A stretch of DNA of 64,000 nucleotides from Schistocerca nitens (Eukaryota > Arthropoda > Insecta > Orthoptera > Acrididae), in NCBI RefSeq assembly GCF_023898315.1, contig NC_064614.1, positions 115,785,501 to 115,849,500 on the forward strand, read 5' to 3'. Below, in pieces: positions 48,177-59,911 of this stretch (within the stretch, counting starts at the first letter, position 1; each line of letters begins with the position of its first letter). A program made the position numbers and the translations under genes. Below the pieces are notes generated by a model. The model was not told the DNA's origin and searched no databases. It saw nothing but the letters and a program-made list of their open reading frames with translations.

Positions 48177-48487
48177 ATATTTGTCCAATGAATACCTGTC
48201 TATCATCTGCATTTCTTCTTGATACAGCAATTTTACTGGCCAGTAGTGTATTTGTTACATCTATCTGGACTTCTCGAAATCTTCATCTCACTTGCTCACA
48301 CCTCAATTCTTTGCTCTTTCCTCCATAATCTGGGGTTTCTGCATCATACTACAGAATTGGTATACAGGGTGTTTCACATTTCCCACTATGGCCTTCTAAG
48401 GGTTGTCAAGGGGACTTTATGTACTAAGTTTTGATAAGGAACCCATGTTCCAGACATGTATTGTAAGGATATAAAATAAGTATGAAG

Positions 48488-48907
48488 CAAACAGTGGAAA
48501 CTCCAGGTTGGTATATCAACAATGCAGGAAAAGACAGATTACTATTTACCGTAAAGAAGATATTTCAAGTAGCGGACAGGCAAAATTAAAAGACACTTAC
48601 ACATAAACTTTTTGCCACAGCCTTTATCAGAAAAAGAAAGAGTAACACACACCTTTCATTCACAGAAGCAGGCACATCTCAAGCACACATGACTGCCAAC
48701 TCTAGCAGCTCAAACCAATATGATGCATTTCGGGTCCAAGGTGCTGGAGATGGCAGTCATGTGTGCATGGTGTGTGTTTCTCTTTCTTTTTCTGATTAAG
48801 GCTGTGGCCTAAAGCATATGTGTAAGTGTCTTTTAATTGGCCCTCTCTGCAACTCAGTGTGTCACCTTTAGGGTATGTAGCAATCTGTCCTTTCCTACAT
48901 TGTTAAG
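48488..48907. mobile_element. Short Penelope-like fold-back element with 11-bp target duplication
   Basis: TAAGTATGAAG flanks it at 48477-48487 and 48908-48918. The left end has an extra GTGGAAACTCCAGGTTGG, then AACAATGCAGGAAAAGACAG, which is inverted at the right end (CTGTCCTTTCCTACATTGTT). Inner arms with AGACACTTACACATA and TATGTGTAAGTGTCT also pair. No coding frame. Confidence 0.8.
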
Positions 48908-48909
48908 TA

Positions 48910-50715
48910 AGTATGAAGATCATATCATTTCCAAACCTCTCAATTCCAAGTTACAAACATAAAGGAGAAGACGGTTCTGTTGTCAGTCTCTATTATAATT
49001 ATGACATCTCATAACTTTTTCATCTGACTATAACAATGTCTGCAAGAAATTGGTCCTATCTACAACCTAATACATGCCTTTAACTGGAAATATGAATTAT
49101 GATTTATTCATCTTGTGATGTACATTCGCAATCCATTTTGTCTGTGTACAGGAGACATGCCAAAAATTTATAACATAGTTACAGTTATTTTTACGTTAAT
49201 AAATAATAGCACTAAAATGAATAACACAATAATGATATTTCTTGGGATATGTAACAATGTATCCAGCTCAAATTTCCATTCCATCCTTCATGAACTCATC
49301 CCGTGTTAAGTTGTTCCCTTTTAATTTATTACAAAGTTTCATTCTCATGTATTGAGATCCTTGGGCATAAAGTTAGAGGCGTAGGGTGGCGAGCATAAAA
49401 TGGTTTCCCTCAAATAATTCATGTCTAATGTACAAAAAGATAACAAAAGCTCTTATATAGGGATGGACGAGTTAATATTTTAAGTTTTCTCAATAATGGA
49501 GGACATGGTTCTTTGTGATTTACAGTGCAAATATTTTGAATGACATTTTTTCTGTATTTTTAGGATCTGCACTACATTTGCCAAGTTACTCCAAAAAACA
49601 AATACCAAGCCTAATAATGAATTCGAAGTAACGTGTATATGCAAATACCAAACTGCTCAGTTTGTTTGCTGGGTAGTCAATGTGCTGGTCATCTTCCTTT
49701 TCTGTGGGACTTCATTGTTCCATTTCAATCTTCTCATGCCCCAATAATCTTGCATTGGTCATTCACTTGTCTCTTGGTTATTTCTTTCATTTTACATTAT
49801 TATACTCTTCAGGTACTACAAACTCTCCACTGTTTGTAGCTGCTTCCCATCCAGTGTCATGTTTACTATAGGTCTTTCCCATTTTCAGCCATTGTGACTA
49901 TGATCTAGCACAAGAAGTTACGTGACAGATAAAAATCCTAGGATGCCTGGGGTTCGAAACTGAGAACTTTGGATCCATAGGTTAGCACTTTACTGCGGAT
50001 ACACACAGTAGCTTTTAACAGTATTAGTGGAGTGGTTGTCTGCCCTATTCCTTCCATGTATGGAATTAGGAATGATGAATGACTGTATGCCTCAGTGTGT
50101 GTCCTAAGCCATTTTGTTATATTCTTCTGACTGCTATGTAAGGTGCAGCAGAATTGTATTGTGGGGTTTCATGCAAACTGATTCTCTAAATTGCTAAAAA
50201 CATTGTTGACCATGCCCTCTCCTCCTCCCCCCCCCCCCCCCCCCCTATAGATTCCATCTAAAAGAGCAAATGAGATAGTACAATGGTAACAAACTGGACT
50301 TCCATTCAAGAAGATGCTTCAAATCCAAATCCAGCCACCCAGATTTAGGTTTCTTCTTGTTTCCCTATATCACTGTAGCCAGAAATGTTTCTATGAAAAG
50401 GACACAAATTCCTTTCCACAGTTCGAGATTTTGCTCTACTTTTAATAACATTGTCATTGTTCTCTACTACGCTTCCGTATGGGCTGTATTGGCCTGTTAT
50501 AATCCTGCAGCTCATCTCTAAGTTTGTGTGATGGCATGGCTGCTTGATGAGAATTCCAAATGTTCTATCTTGTTTGTAGGACTGATCACACTTGCATCAT
50601 GTGTATGATCTTCTTTACAAATACACCACACTTTCCCAGAATCCTGTCAATCTGTCTTCCATACTACAGATTTTATATTTCTCTACCGTTTCATACCACT
50701 TTGTAACGTGCTGTG
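48910..50715. other. Intergenic, nothing recognised apart from a C run
   Basis: A 19-base C homopolymer lies at 50227-50245. No gene or repeat family was recognised. Confidence 0.25.
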
Positions 50716-50722
50716 AAATGGA

Positions 50723-51150
50723 CTGCCTGACAAAAAAGTGAAACACCCAGAAGTCATGGTCGTATGTCCCTGTAACTTTGTAACATACTGACCATACGAG
50801 GGTTTGTAAATGATTGGAGTTGCAATTCTGGGGACAAGCAGAATGGCCATCAGAGTGCACTAGTGTTGTTCATTTTTAGTTTCAGATGTTGAGTGATCAT
50901 TCAAGAATGCCACATACTAACGTGACACACCAGTATCAGCACCTGACAGAATTTGAAAGGGGCCTCTTTGTGGATCTTCATTGGGCCATCTGGTCAAATC
51001 GTGCCATATCCAGATTTGCGGGGCATTCTGAGATGACGGTAGGAATGTGATGGAAGGCATACTCATCAAGGTTCAGGTTGAATACATCTGATCACAGCAG
51101 GGGATCTCGCAACACTGCCCCAAGCACATCCTGATTGCATCTGCCCTCTC
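50723..51150 (+). mobile_element. Truncated Tc1-like transposon, 5' part
   Basis: It begins CTGCCTGACAAAAAAGTGAA, the family end seen at 8627. It continues with a decayed transposase N-terminus (MPHTNVTHQYQHLTEFERGL, then WSNRAISRFAGHSEMTVG, 50909-51050) and stops before any catalytic motif. Confidence 0.7.
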
Positions 51151-51173
51151 TCAACCAATTAAATTTCCTTTCA

Positions 51174-51458
51174 AACACTGGAAACTCCATGATGGAATGT
51201 AAAAATATTATGAAAAGGAAAGTTGGCACTCACCATACAGTGAAGATGCTGAGTTGCAAATAGGCACAACAAGCTTCAACTGCCAGAGACTGCAGTCGTG
51301 TGTGAGAGTTGCGTTAGTGGGAGTGTGGTATGTGTGTGTCACCTATTTTCGACAAAGGCCTTGTTGGCCGAAGGCATATTTGTGACAGTCTTTTGTTGTG
51401 CCTATCTGCCACTCAGCATCTTCGCTAATGAGTGGCACCTTTCCTTTTCATAATATTG
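51174..51458. mobile_element. 285-bp Penelope-like fold-back with 15-bp target duplication
   Basis: TTAAATTTCCTTTCA (51159-51173) and TTAAATTTCATTTCA (51459-51473) flank it, 14 of 15 identical. The left end has CTGGAAACTCCATGATGGAA as a one-sided extension. Then AATATTATGAAAAGGAAAG pairs with CTTTCCTTTTCATAATATT at the right end. The inner parts (AAGATGCTGAGTTGC against CACTCAGCATCTTCG, and a TTCGACAAAGGCC core) match the ends of the full-length element at 51598-56835. Confidence 0.85.
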
Positions 51459-51956
51459 TTAAATTTCATTTCATTTACTCCTCCCTGTAGTAACCAAGTA
51501 ATACACAAAACCGATCCAAGCAATACAAATATGGCTTTATTCATAAACTTCTGAACAACAATGGAAATAACACTCTCATGAATCCAAACATAACAAGGAC
51601 AATACACACACACACACACACACATGCAAGGGCAACTTGCACACACACCTGCTGTCTCAGAGAGCGGAAACTACACTGCGAGCAGCAGCATCAGTGCATG
51701 AAGGGAGTGGCGACTGGGTGGGGATAAGGAGGAGGCTGGGGTGGGAAGGCGGAGGGATAGTTGTTGGGAGTGGCGAACAGTGAAGTGTTGCAGCTTAGAC
51801 GGAGGGTAAGAGAGAAGGTGTGGAGGGGGTAAGCAGCGGAAAGGAGAGAAATAAAAAAAAAAAAAAGAAATTAAAAGACTGGGTGTGGCGGTGAAATGAC
51901 AGCTGTGTAGTGCTGGAATGGGAACAGGGAGGGGGCTGGATGGGTGAGGACAATGA

Positions 51957-54900
51957 CTAACGAAGGTTGAGGCCAGGAGGGTTACGGGAACATAGGATGT
52001 ATTGCAGGGAAAGTTCCCACCTGCGCAATTCAGAAAAGCTGGTGTTGGTGGGAAGGATCCATATGGAACAGGCTGTGAAGCAGTCATTGAGATGAGGGGT
52101 ATCATGTTTGGCAGCGTGCTCTGCTACAGGGTGGCCATTCATGTGGACAGACAGCTTTTTGGTTGTCATGCCTACATAGAATGCAGCACAGTGGTTGCAG
52201 CTTAGCTTGTAGATCACATGACTGGTTTCACAGGCAGCCCTGCCTTTGATGTGATAGATAATGTTAGTGATTGGACTGGAGTAGGTGGTGGTAGGAGGAT
52301 GTATGGGACAGGTCTTGTAACTAGGTCTATTACAGGGGTGAGCCACGAGGTAAGGGATTGGGAGCAGGGGTTGTGTAAGGATGGACGAGTGTATTGTGTA
52401 GGTTCGGTGGACAGAGGAATACCACGGTAGGAGGGGTGGGAAGGATAGTGGGTAGGACATTTCTCATTTCAGGACACGACGAGAGGTAATCGAAACCCTG
52501 GTGGAGAATGTAATTCAGTTGCTCCAGTCCCTGATGGTACTGAGTTACGATGGGAATGTTACTCTGTGGCCGGACTGTGGGATATATTTGGCCATGCGGG
52601 TACCCATAGCCGTACCACGGATTTGGTGGGAGATTGGGAAGATAAGGCACGGGAGATTTATTTTTGTACAAGGATGGGAGGATAATTACGGTCAGTGAAG
52701 GCTTCAGTGAGACTCTCGGTATATTTAGAGAGGGACTGCTCGTCACTGCAGATGCGATGACCACAGGTGGCTAGGCTGTGTGGAAGGGACTTCTTGGTAT
52801 GAAACGGGTGGCAGCTGTCGAAGTGGAGGTATTGCTGGTGGTTAGTAGGTTTGATATGGACGGAGGTACTGATGTAGCCATCTCTGAGGCGGAGGTAAAC
52901 ATCTACGAAGGTGGCTTGTTGGGTTGAGTAGGACCAGGTGAAGTAAATGGGGGAGGAGTTGTTGAGGTTCTGGAGGAATGTGAACAAGGTGTCCTCACCC
53001 TCAATCCAGATAGCAAAGATGTCATCAGTGAATCTGAACCAGGTGAGGGGTTTACGATTCTGGGTTTTTAGGAAGGATTCCTCTAGATGGCCCATGAAAA
53101 GGTTAGCATAGGATGGTGCCATGTGGGTACCCATAGCTGTACCACGGATTTGGTGGTAGGTAATGCCTTCAAAGCAGAAGTAATTGTAGGCGAGGATATA
53201 TTTGGTCATGGAGACTAGGAAGGAGGTTGTTACCGTATTTACTCGAATCTAAGCCGCACTTTTTTCTGGTTTTTGTAATCCAAAAAACCGCCTGCGGCTT
53301 AGAATCGAGTGCAAAACAAGCGGAAGTTCTGAAATATGTTGGTAGGTGCCGCCACAACTAACTTCTGCCGTCGAATATATGGAGCGCTACACAGGCATGC
53401 TTTACAGGCACAAAGATAAATACTGGCGCCAAAACCTCTGCGTCAGTAAATAAATTTAAAAGAAGGTGGAAGACGAGCTTTTTTCTCCGCCCCGAATTTC
53501 GACCACTGCATTTTCATACATTATCCAACGAAGTAAATACAAATTCCGTATTGTTCATCTTCGAATGTAGCAGCTTTTCAACGTACTACGAAAATCAGAC
53601 TGGCAAGACCGTTTGCGATGTTTGTCAGTATGGCCAATTCTACGTTCTGATTTTTTTTCTACCTGTGAGAAGAGATAGTTGCTAATGGGAACTTTTGTGG
53701 ATTCTGAATCACATGCAGTATTCTCTTCACCATAAGAATAATACGAATATAGACATTTTGCCATGTATTCTTTCGTGTTTGCTGCTATCTCATTTAAATC
53801 CTGTTTGCCTAATAAACTACGAAACTAGAGTGAGACAACACAAACGCGGAAGTATACACATATGTCATGTTCATATTCGTATTATTCTTATGCCTAATAG
53901 TGATACAATCAGAAATGAAGCACAGCAATTGACTAGATTTTTAAATCTAAGATGACTCTAATTTCTGTGCAGAAAATAATGTACTAAAGAGGCGTCTGCA
54001 AAGATTTTCAAACGGAGAAAAATTTTCGCTAAACTCTCGTTCAGAACATCATCTATCACACGCAGTTTATTATTTGGTTCTTGTTGATCATTATCCAAGA
54101 AAGCAGCAGTGTCTCTTGCCATTGTTTCGCTACTGAGACAATTACACTCTCTTTTTTTTATTGTAAGCGGCGGTAGCACGCACAAAAGCAAACCATGCCG
54201 CGAGCGGCGACAGGTCGTGAACATTCATTATCGGAATGCGACAAACAATGCATGACACAGTACAGTAATGCATTTTCAGCTTAGAGTGACGAAAACACCT
54301 ATAACAAAGAGAACGGCAATTATCAGATCTGGGAAAAATAAGCAATCAATTCAAACCAGACGAAGCACGTGAAAAACGAAGGGTAACCGCATAAATAAGG
54401 ACGGAGCGCCTGACGCATAGCAATGGCTACCTGGTAAAGCTTAACTGCTAAGCTTACGGCTCGAACCAAACTACTGTAGCTGTATCGTCATTCATTCGAA
54501 CTGAATTCTGTCTCATATTACAATGGACCAACTTTGTTTCGATTTGGAGGTGCGGCCTAAAACTTTTCTCTCCTCTTGAATTTCGAGTCTCAAATTTCAG
54601 CTGCGGCTTAGATTCGGGAAATTATTTTTTCCTTTATTTCGAGTCTCATTTTTCAGGTGCGGCTTAGATTCGAGTAAATACGGTAGTTTGGAATCCATAG
54701 GGCGTCTGGAAAGGTAGTGTTCGATAGCAATAAGGCCATGGGCATTAGGAATGTTAGTGCACAGGGAGGTGACATCAATAGTGACGAGCAGGGCACCGTG
54801 TGGTAAAGGGAGAGGAACTGTGGAGAGTCAGTCGAGAAAATGGTTGGTATCTTTTATATAGGAGGATAGGTTCCGGGTAACAGGTTGGAGGTGTTGGTCT

Positions 54901-56181
54901 ATGAGAGCAGAGATTCTCTCAGTGGGGGCACAGTAACCGGCCACAATGGGGCGTGTCCTGTTTGGTTGGGTTTATGGACTTTAGGAAGCATGTAGAAGGT
55001 GGGAGTGCAGGGAGTGGTAGGGGTAAGTAGAGAGATGGACTCTGGGGAGAGGTTCTGGGATGGGCCTAAGGATTTGAGTAGTGACTGGAGATCCTGCTGG
55101 ATTGCTGGAATGGGATCACAAGGCATGGTTTTTAGGTGGAAGTATCTGACAGCTGACGGAGTCCTTCTGCCACATAATCCTTGCCGTTCAAAACTACGGT
55201 GGTGGAGCTTTTGTCTGCAGGTAGAATTATAAGATTGGGATCAGTTATTAGATGGTGGACTGCGGTTCTTTCTGCAGATGTAAGGTTAGCATGCATGTTG
55301 AGGGATTTGGGGAATGATGGTGAGACAAGGTTCGAGGAAAAGAAATTCTGGAAAGTTAACAGGGTGGTTTGGAGGCAGGAGTGAACTGAGTTAGGCAAGG
55401 TTCAATGTTGGTCTTTGGTCAACCAAAGACCAACCTGATTGGTCAGGTTGGTGGCGAATAAGTGTTTCCTCTGTAGGGACTGAGAGAAGGTCTTTAACTA
55501 GTCCTGCATGGTTTCATTTGGGAGTGGGGCAAAAGGTGAGGCCTTTGGAAAGGACTGACATTTCTGTGGGACTAAGACTAAGGCTTCTGGAGGAAAGGTT
55601 CATGACCGTATTGTGGGTCTGTTTAGGTTTTGAGTTCCTTGTGATGGTGGGAGGGAATTTTGGAGGGTGGGGTAAATGTAGTAGGTCTGCGAGACAAGGT
55701 TTGTCAGCTATGAGGGGGCATGTGGGAGGTTTGGAGGCTGTTGTAGAAGTGGTGGACAGTGGTACTCCGAGGCGGGAGTAAGAAGTGAGCAGGATGGAGA
55801 GCTTTTTGAGGTGGCGTTGTGCCTGTTACTCAAGTTCCTGCAGGGCAGGAGTTTCAATGTGTGTTATGGGTTCCACGAATTTGGGATTACATAGCAGGAG
55901 AATTTTGCGGATGGAGAGAAGGTACTGCAAGGAGGATTGAGCTTGGGTGATATGGTTTTGCAGGACTAAGTTGGCGAGTGCCAAGATTGGCAGAATCTGA
56001 ACAGGTGGAGGTCATTTTGGAAGGAGGTGTGGCAACCAGAGATGGGTAATTTGATGGTAAGGCCATTAGGGCGAATTTCATGAGCCAAGCAACAACGCAG
56101 GAACAGTATGGGGGGCTGGTATCTGTCTAGGGATAAGGAAACAGTTCTGTATTGACACAGATGGAAGGAGCAAGGATCCAT
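51957..56181 (-). pseudogene. Penelope-like RT plus GIY-YIG, disrupted
   Basis: In order on the minus strand: N-terminal region from about 56181; LIILPADKSSTTVVLNGKDY (about 55240); TPTFYMLPKVHKPNQTG (about 55010); RT palm after the insertion (GTAMGTHMAPSYANLFMGHL, 53140-53080) with catalytic FRFTDDIFAIW (about 53030); thumb FVDVYLRLRDGYISTSVHIK; linker [20 protein letters not shown]-type (52350); and GIY-YIG core VIYKLSCNHCAAFYVGMTTK with LSVHMNGH, ending SRNPPGLNLR at 51957. The catalytic Asp pair is present. Breaks are the 1.45-kb insertion, shifts near 52680 and 52450, and a duplicated palm fragment at 52591-52629. Confidence 0.9.
53233..54683. mobile_element. TA-flanked non-autonomous DNA element, 1451 bp
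   Basis: TA at 53231-53232 and 54684-54685. Inverted ends CCGTATTTACTCGAATCTAA then GCCGCAC, identical at both ends for 27 bp. Subterminal copies of GCGGCTTAGATTCG lie near the right end (54600 and 54660), and GCGGCTTAGAATCGAGT near the left (53294). Frames inside are short and match nothing I know, so it probably depends on a transposase elsewhere. TA target and end style suggest the Tc1/mariner/pogo superfamily, but that is inference. Confidence 0.85.
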
Positions 56182-56580
56182 GGTGGTGCAAAAATGCGAA
56201 AAAATACGTAAGAAAGTGGAATTACGTCCGAAAAATTACGCAAAAATACACCCTAATAAGTGTGAAAAGTACAAAATGGATGCACAGGGGGGGAAAAAAG
56301 ATATGAAATCTGAGGAAGACAACGACAGTGATAGGCGAAAACTCACTAAAATTGGCGATAAGTCACAAAGTTCAAACGTCTAAACTGCAACACTTCACTG
56401 TCCACCACTCCCACCATACTATCCCTTCTCCTCCCCACTCCAGCTTCCTCCTCCCCACTCCAGCCTCCTCCTTACCCCTACCCTGTCGCCACTCCCATCT
56501 TGCACTGGTGCTGCTGCTTGCAGTGTAGTTTCAGCTCTCTGAGACTGCAGATGTGTGTGCAAGTTGCGCTTGCGGGCGCG

Positions 56581-56696
<116 letters not shown>

Positions 56697-57148
56697 TACT
56701 GCTGACAAAGGCCTAATGGCCAAAAGCTATGATTGTATGAATCTTTTTATTGTGCCTATCGCAGCTCAGCATCTCTGCTATATGGTGAGTAGCAACTTTC
56801 CTTATCTCGTATTGTTACATTCCATCCTGGATTTTCCAAACATAACAAGACATAGAACTGATGTTAGTGGTACAGCTGGAAGAACCTAGTGATGGCCAGT
56901 CAGCACTGCTCCGCACATATGTATGCACGAGTCGCTGCCAAACGACATGGTGGAGATCACGTTGCGCACATGTCTCTCACAGGTGGCCCATGCTGATACA
57001 GTTGGCAACTGATTCAAGCGCACACATGTGGCAACACTTCACTCTGCACACTCACATACACTAGTAGCAGGATACAGTGCACCTCTGTCTCATGCAGAGT
57101 GGGTACCCAGGTGATGGAGGAGATGCCAGTCGCCTAACAAGAATAGAT

Positions 57149-58725
57149 TCACTGGATCTGGAGTGGCAGCAGCCAGTGCTGATAGAGAGGGTGGATTGTT
57201 GTGCTGGGCGGGCACTGGCGCAAAGTGCTTAAACGTGTGGAGACGCAGGCACGCCCGAGGGTGATGGCCTCATGCAGCACCCAACGACAGCACCAGAGAG
57301 GAGGGTGCCATCGCCATCTTTGCGTTGTCATCAGCAGGCAGGTACCACTGCAGATGAGATGGGGCTGTCCCACTGGCAGCATACGGTGCACTAGGACCAT
57401 CCCGAGGCCATACTGTGAAGCGTCAGGTGCCAAAACTATGTGCTGGTCTGGAGAGAATGTAGCTATACAACAGGCTGAAAGTAGTTTGGATTTCAACATT
57501 TGAAAGCACATTGGCAATCCAGGCTCCAGCAAAAAGGTACATTCTTGTGTAACTAGGCATGCAGTGGGTGAGCCAATGTGGCCGACCCTGGCAGGAATCT
57601 ATGGTAGTAGGTTATCTTCCCTAGGAAGGTGTGAAGCTCCTTCATGGACAAGAGGTGAGGCATAGATGAAACAGTGAAGATATGTTTCGGCAGAGGGCGA
57701 ACCCCATCCTGCGAGGCCTCGAAGCCCAAATAAACAATAAAAGGTTGAAAAAAATGAGATTTTGTGAGATTACACTGTTAGCCAGCGGAATGTATGACAG
57801 AAAACAAAGTGCGCAAATTTTTCAAGTGATTCGCCATGGAGAAGCGCATGACATCAGTATCATCCAGATAATTAATGCACCTTGGGACAGGCATACTAAA
57901 TTGCTTTAAAAATCCTTGGAAAGTAGGAGGGGCATGAGCCATGCCAAAAGAAAGGCATAAATATTGATTGAGATCAAAATGAGTATTCCAAACGAGAATT
58001 CACTGAGACTCTTCATCCACAGGAACCTGAAGATATGCTTCAGACAATTTTAAGAAAAGCACTGGTGACCCAATATTTTCACGAACAGTTCCTCCTGGTG
58101 TGAGAGAAAATACGTATGCATGATCGGCTGCGCATGGACAGTCATACTGAAGTCACCATACAGGCGAAGTTTCCCCAATGGGTTCTGAATTACAACCAGT
58201 GGAGTTGACCATTCACTATCCATAACAGGTTGCACCACCCATAGAGATTGAAGTACATCCAATTCTGTTTACACTTGATCTTTCAGGGTGAAAGGAACAA
58301 GATGCACCTGACAAAAACGAGGCCAAGCTGTCGATTTCAAAGAAATATGAGCACAAAAATTTACAGCATGCCATATACCTCCTGAAAAAAATTTGAAAAT
58401 TCCTTGCACAGTGTTTCCAGTTGAGAACACAAGGTGAACTGTGTCGGTGATAGAAAATCCAAATGCCTGAAATACGTCCATCCCAAACAAGTTCTTAAAA
58501 CCACCACCAGCAACTACCAAAAATGTAACGGAGCAAGCCACTGACTTTTAAGAGGCAGATGCCGTAAATTGTCCGAACAGCACAATGTTGTTTGTTATAA
58601 ATAACCAGCTTCTGTGTGACCCCTGTCAACGGCAGTGAGCATAAATTTGCATAGGTTTGAGAATTCAATAACATCACTGCAGCACCTGTGTTGACCTGTA
58701 GCCGGAGCACTTGGCAAAAAAACAC
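57149..58725 (-). pseudogene. Gypsy Pol fragments: protease, RT, RNase H
   Basis: Protease-like LQVNTGAAVMLLNSQTYANL (58725-58640), where the family D-T/S-G-A reads N-T-G-A, so the catalytic Asp is lost. RT follows: VVQPVMDSEWSTPLVVIQNP and GKLRLYGDFSMTV (58262-58100), then NYLDDTDVMRFSMANHLKNL (57880-57820) with the YLDD catalytic box. RNase H start is DASQYGLGMVLVHRMLPVGQ (57450). Stops and shifts separate all parts. Confidence 0.82.
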
Positions 58726-58799
58726 TTAACTCGATAAACAACTTGGGAGAAGTTCCAAGCATTGCACTCGCACAGTTTACGTCCATATCCTGAGCAACC

Positions 58800-59755
58800 T
58801 TTGGCTAACAACACGTGGAGGTGATGTTGCCTTTCTACTGGTATGCATTACAAGTAGCCCAGCACTTACGGCACGCCGAATGTTTGTGCTGGACAAAACG
58901 GAAAGGACAAGATGGAAACGGAGAATGCTGATGCTGGTGCTGTGGCAGTCGTGGCTCCTGGGGATGGCCTTGGTCTGCTCAGTGCTGGGCCTGCACGTTT
59001 AACACCACCAATGCCCCTTGCTCATGCAAGTTATCTGTCGTCCTAGTGGGCACATGTGCCCACACTTCAGTTTGGTCACCCGCTGCCTGAAAAACTTCAA
59101 AAGATTATGCTATTTGCAAAACTTTTGTCACCAGCTGGTTTTCACAGAGTAAAGCCTTCTTGTACACTTCCTTGTCCAGAGCTAAGCAGATAATCAGACC
59201 ACACACCATACAGCCATAGAGTCTGTGTAAGAGTTATCCGGGCATCAGTAATGAATTTATACTTATGGCTAAGGTCTTGAAGTTCACCTACTCAAGCCCT
59301 GCTTGACTGGTTTCACATTGATAGATTTCAACTCGCATCGCTATGAAATGCATTCATATGCGATGGTAGCTGGACGTTAAACTGCACATGTGATCAAAAG
59401 TAAGACCTGATGGTTACTGTGAAGGAGCAAGCTGACAAAGTAATTGATACATTTTAGGTGGAATCCATGAGAGGAAGAAAGCTTTGCACAAATTCGAATC
59501 TGTCAGACCAAAAGCCAAAACATGGTGTCTGAACCTTTTTTAATAAGCTTCCCAATCCTTGGCTGAATCATCATACGGAGGAAAAGTGGGTGGATGGACC
59601 AGTGGAACAGTACCCTGTCTGTTAATGGAAGCCCGCAAAGGGGTAACTACTGAAGTAAGCTGTTCAATCAGGGCCGGTAGCACAGTGTCTACTGTGACTG
59701 AGCTGATGAATCTGCACTTAAAGACTGCACAAATCCACTCCAAACTTGTCGCCAA
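58800..59755 (-). pseudogene. Gypsy Gag fragments
   Basis: The frame 59755-59540 (SVTVDTVLPALIEQLTSVVT, then PPTFPPYDDSAKDWEAY) is the N-terminal part of a gypsy Gag. A decayed Cys-rich knuckle-like stretch (CRKCWATC) lies near 58880-58850. There is no continuous frame between them. Confidence 0.55.
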
Positions 59756-59758
59756 TCA

Positions 59759-59911
59759 TGTAGTAACCAAGTAATACACAAAATTGATCTAACTAAGACA
59801 AATATATCTTTATTCCCAAACCTCTGAACAATATCGGAAATAAGCCTCTCGTGAATCCATGTGTACCAAGACTCAGAACAACTTATGTGAACAGAACAAG
59901 TGGAAGAACAA
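59759..59911 (-). repeat. Gypsy 5' LTR, truncated
   Basis: It begins TGTAGTAACCAAGTAATACA as at 51486 and stays alignable with the 3' LTR to about AAGTGGAAGAAC (59911), after which the sequences diverge. The two LTRs differ at several positions, so the insertion is not recent. Confidence 0.75.

Larger units (their letters stand above)
46374..48248 (+). mobile_element. Tc1-like transposon with an internal LTR-like insert
   Basis: TA flanks lie at 46372-46373 and 48249-48250. The ends are TACTACTGGCCGTTAAAATT and, inverted, CACTACTGGCCAGTAAAATT. It contains a nearly intact transposase (46602-47645) followed by a foreign insert (47714-48176). Without the insert the element is about 1.4 kb. Confidence 0.92.
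57070..59758 (-). mobile_element. Ty3/gypsy internal region, decayed
   Basis: Next to the LTR edge at 59759, the minus strand reads TGATTGGCGACAAGTTTGGA, the usual position of the primer-binding site and leader. Gag and then Pol follow toward lower coordinates. RNase H ends near 57149 and no integrase is seen before the 3' LTR, so an internal deletion is likely. Confidence 0.8.

Noticed and set aside
57149-59755. Possible endogenous retrovirus with envelope gene
   Set aside because: Only Gag, protease, RT and RNase H fragments are visible before the 3' LTR. No envelope-like frame was seen, so it is called a Ty3/gypsy retrotransposon.
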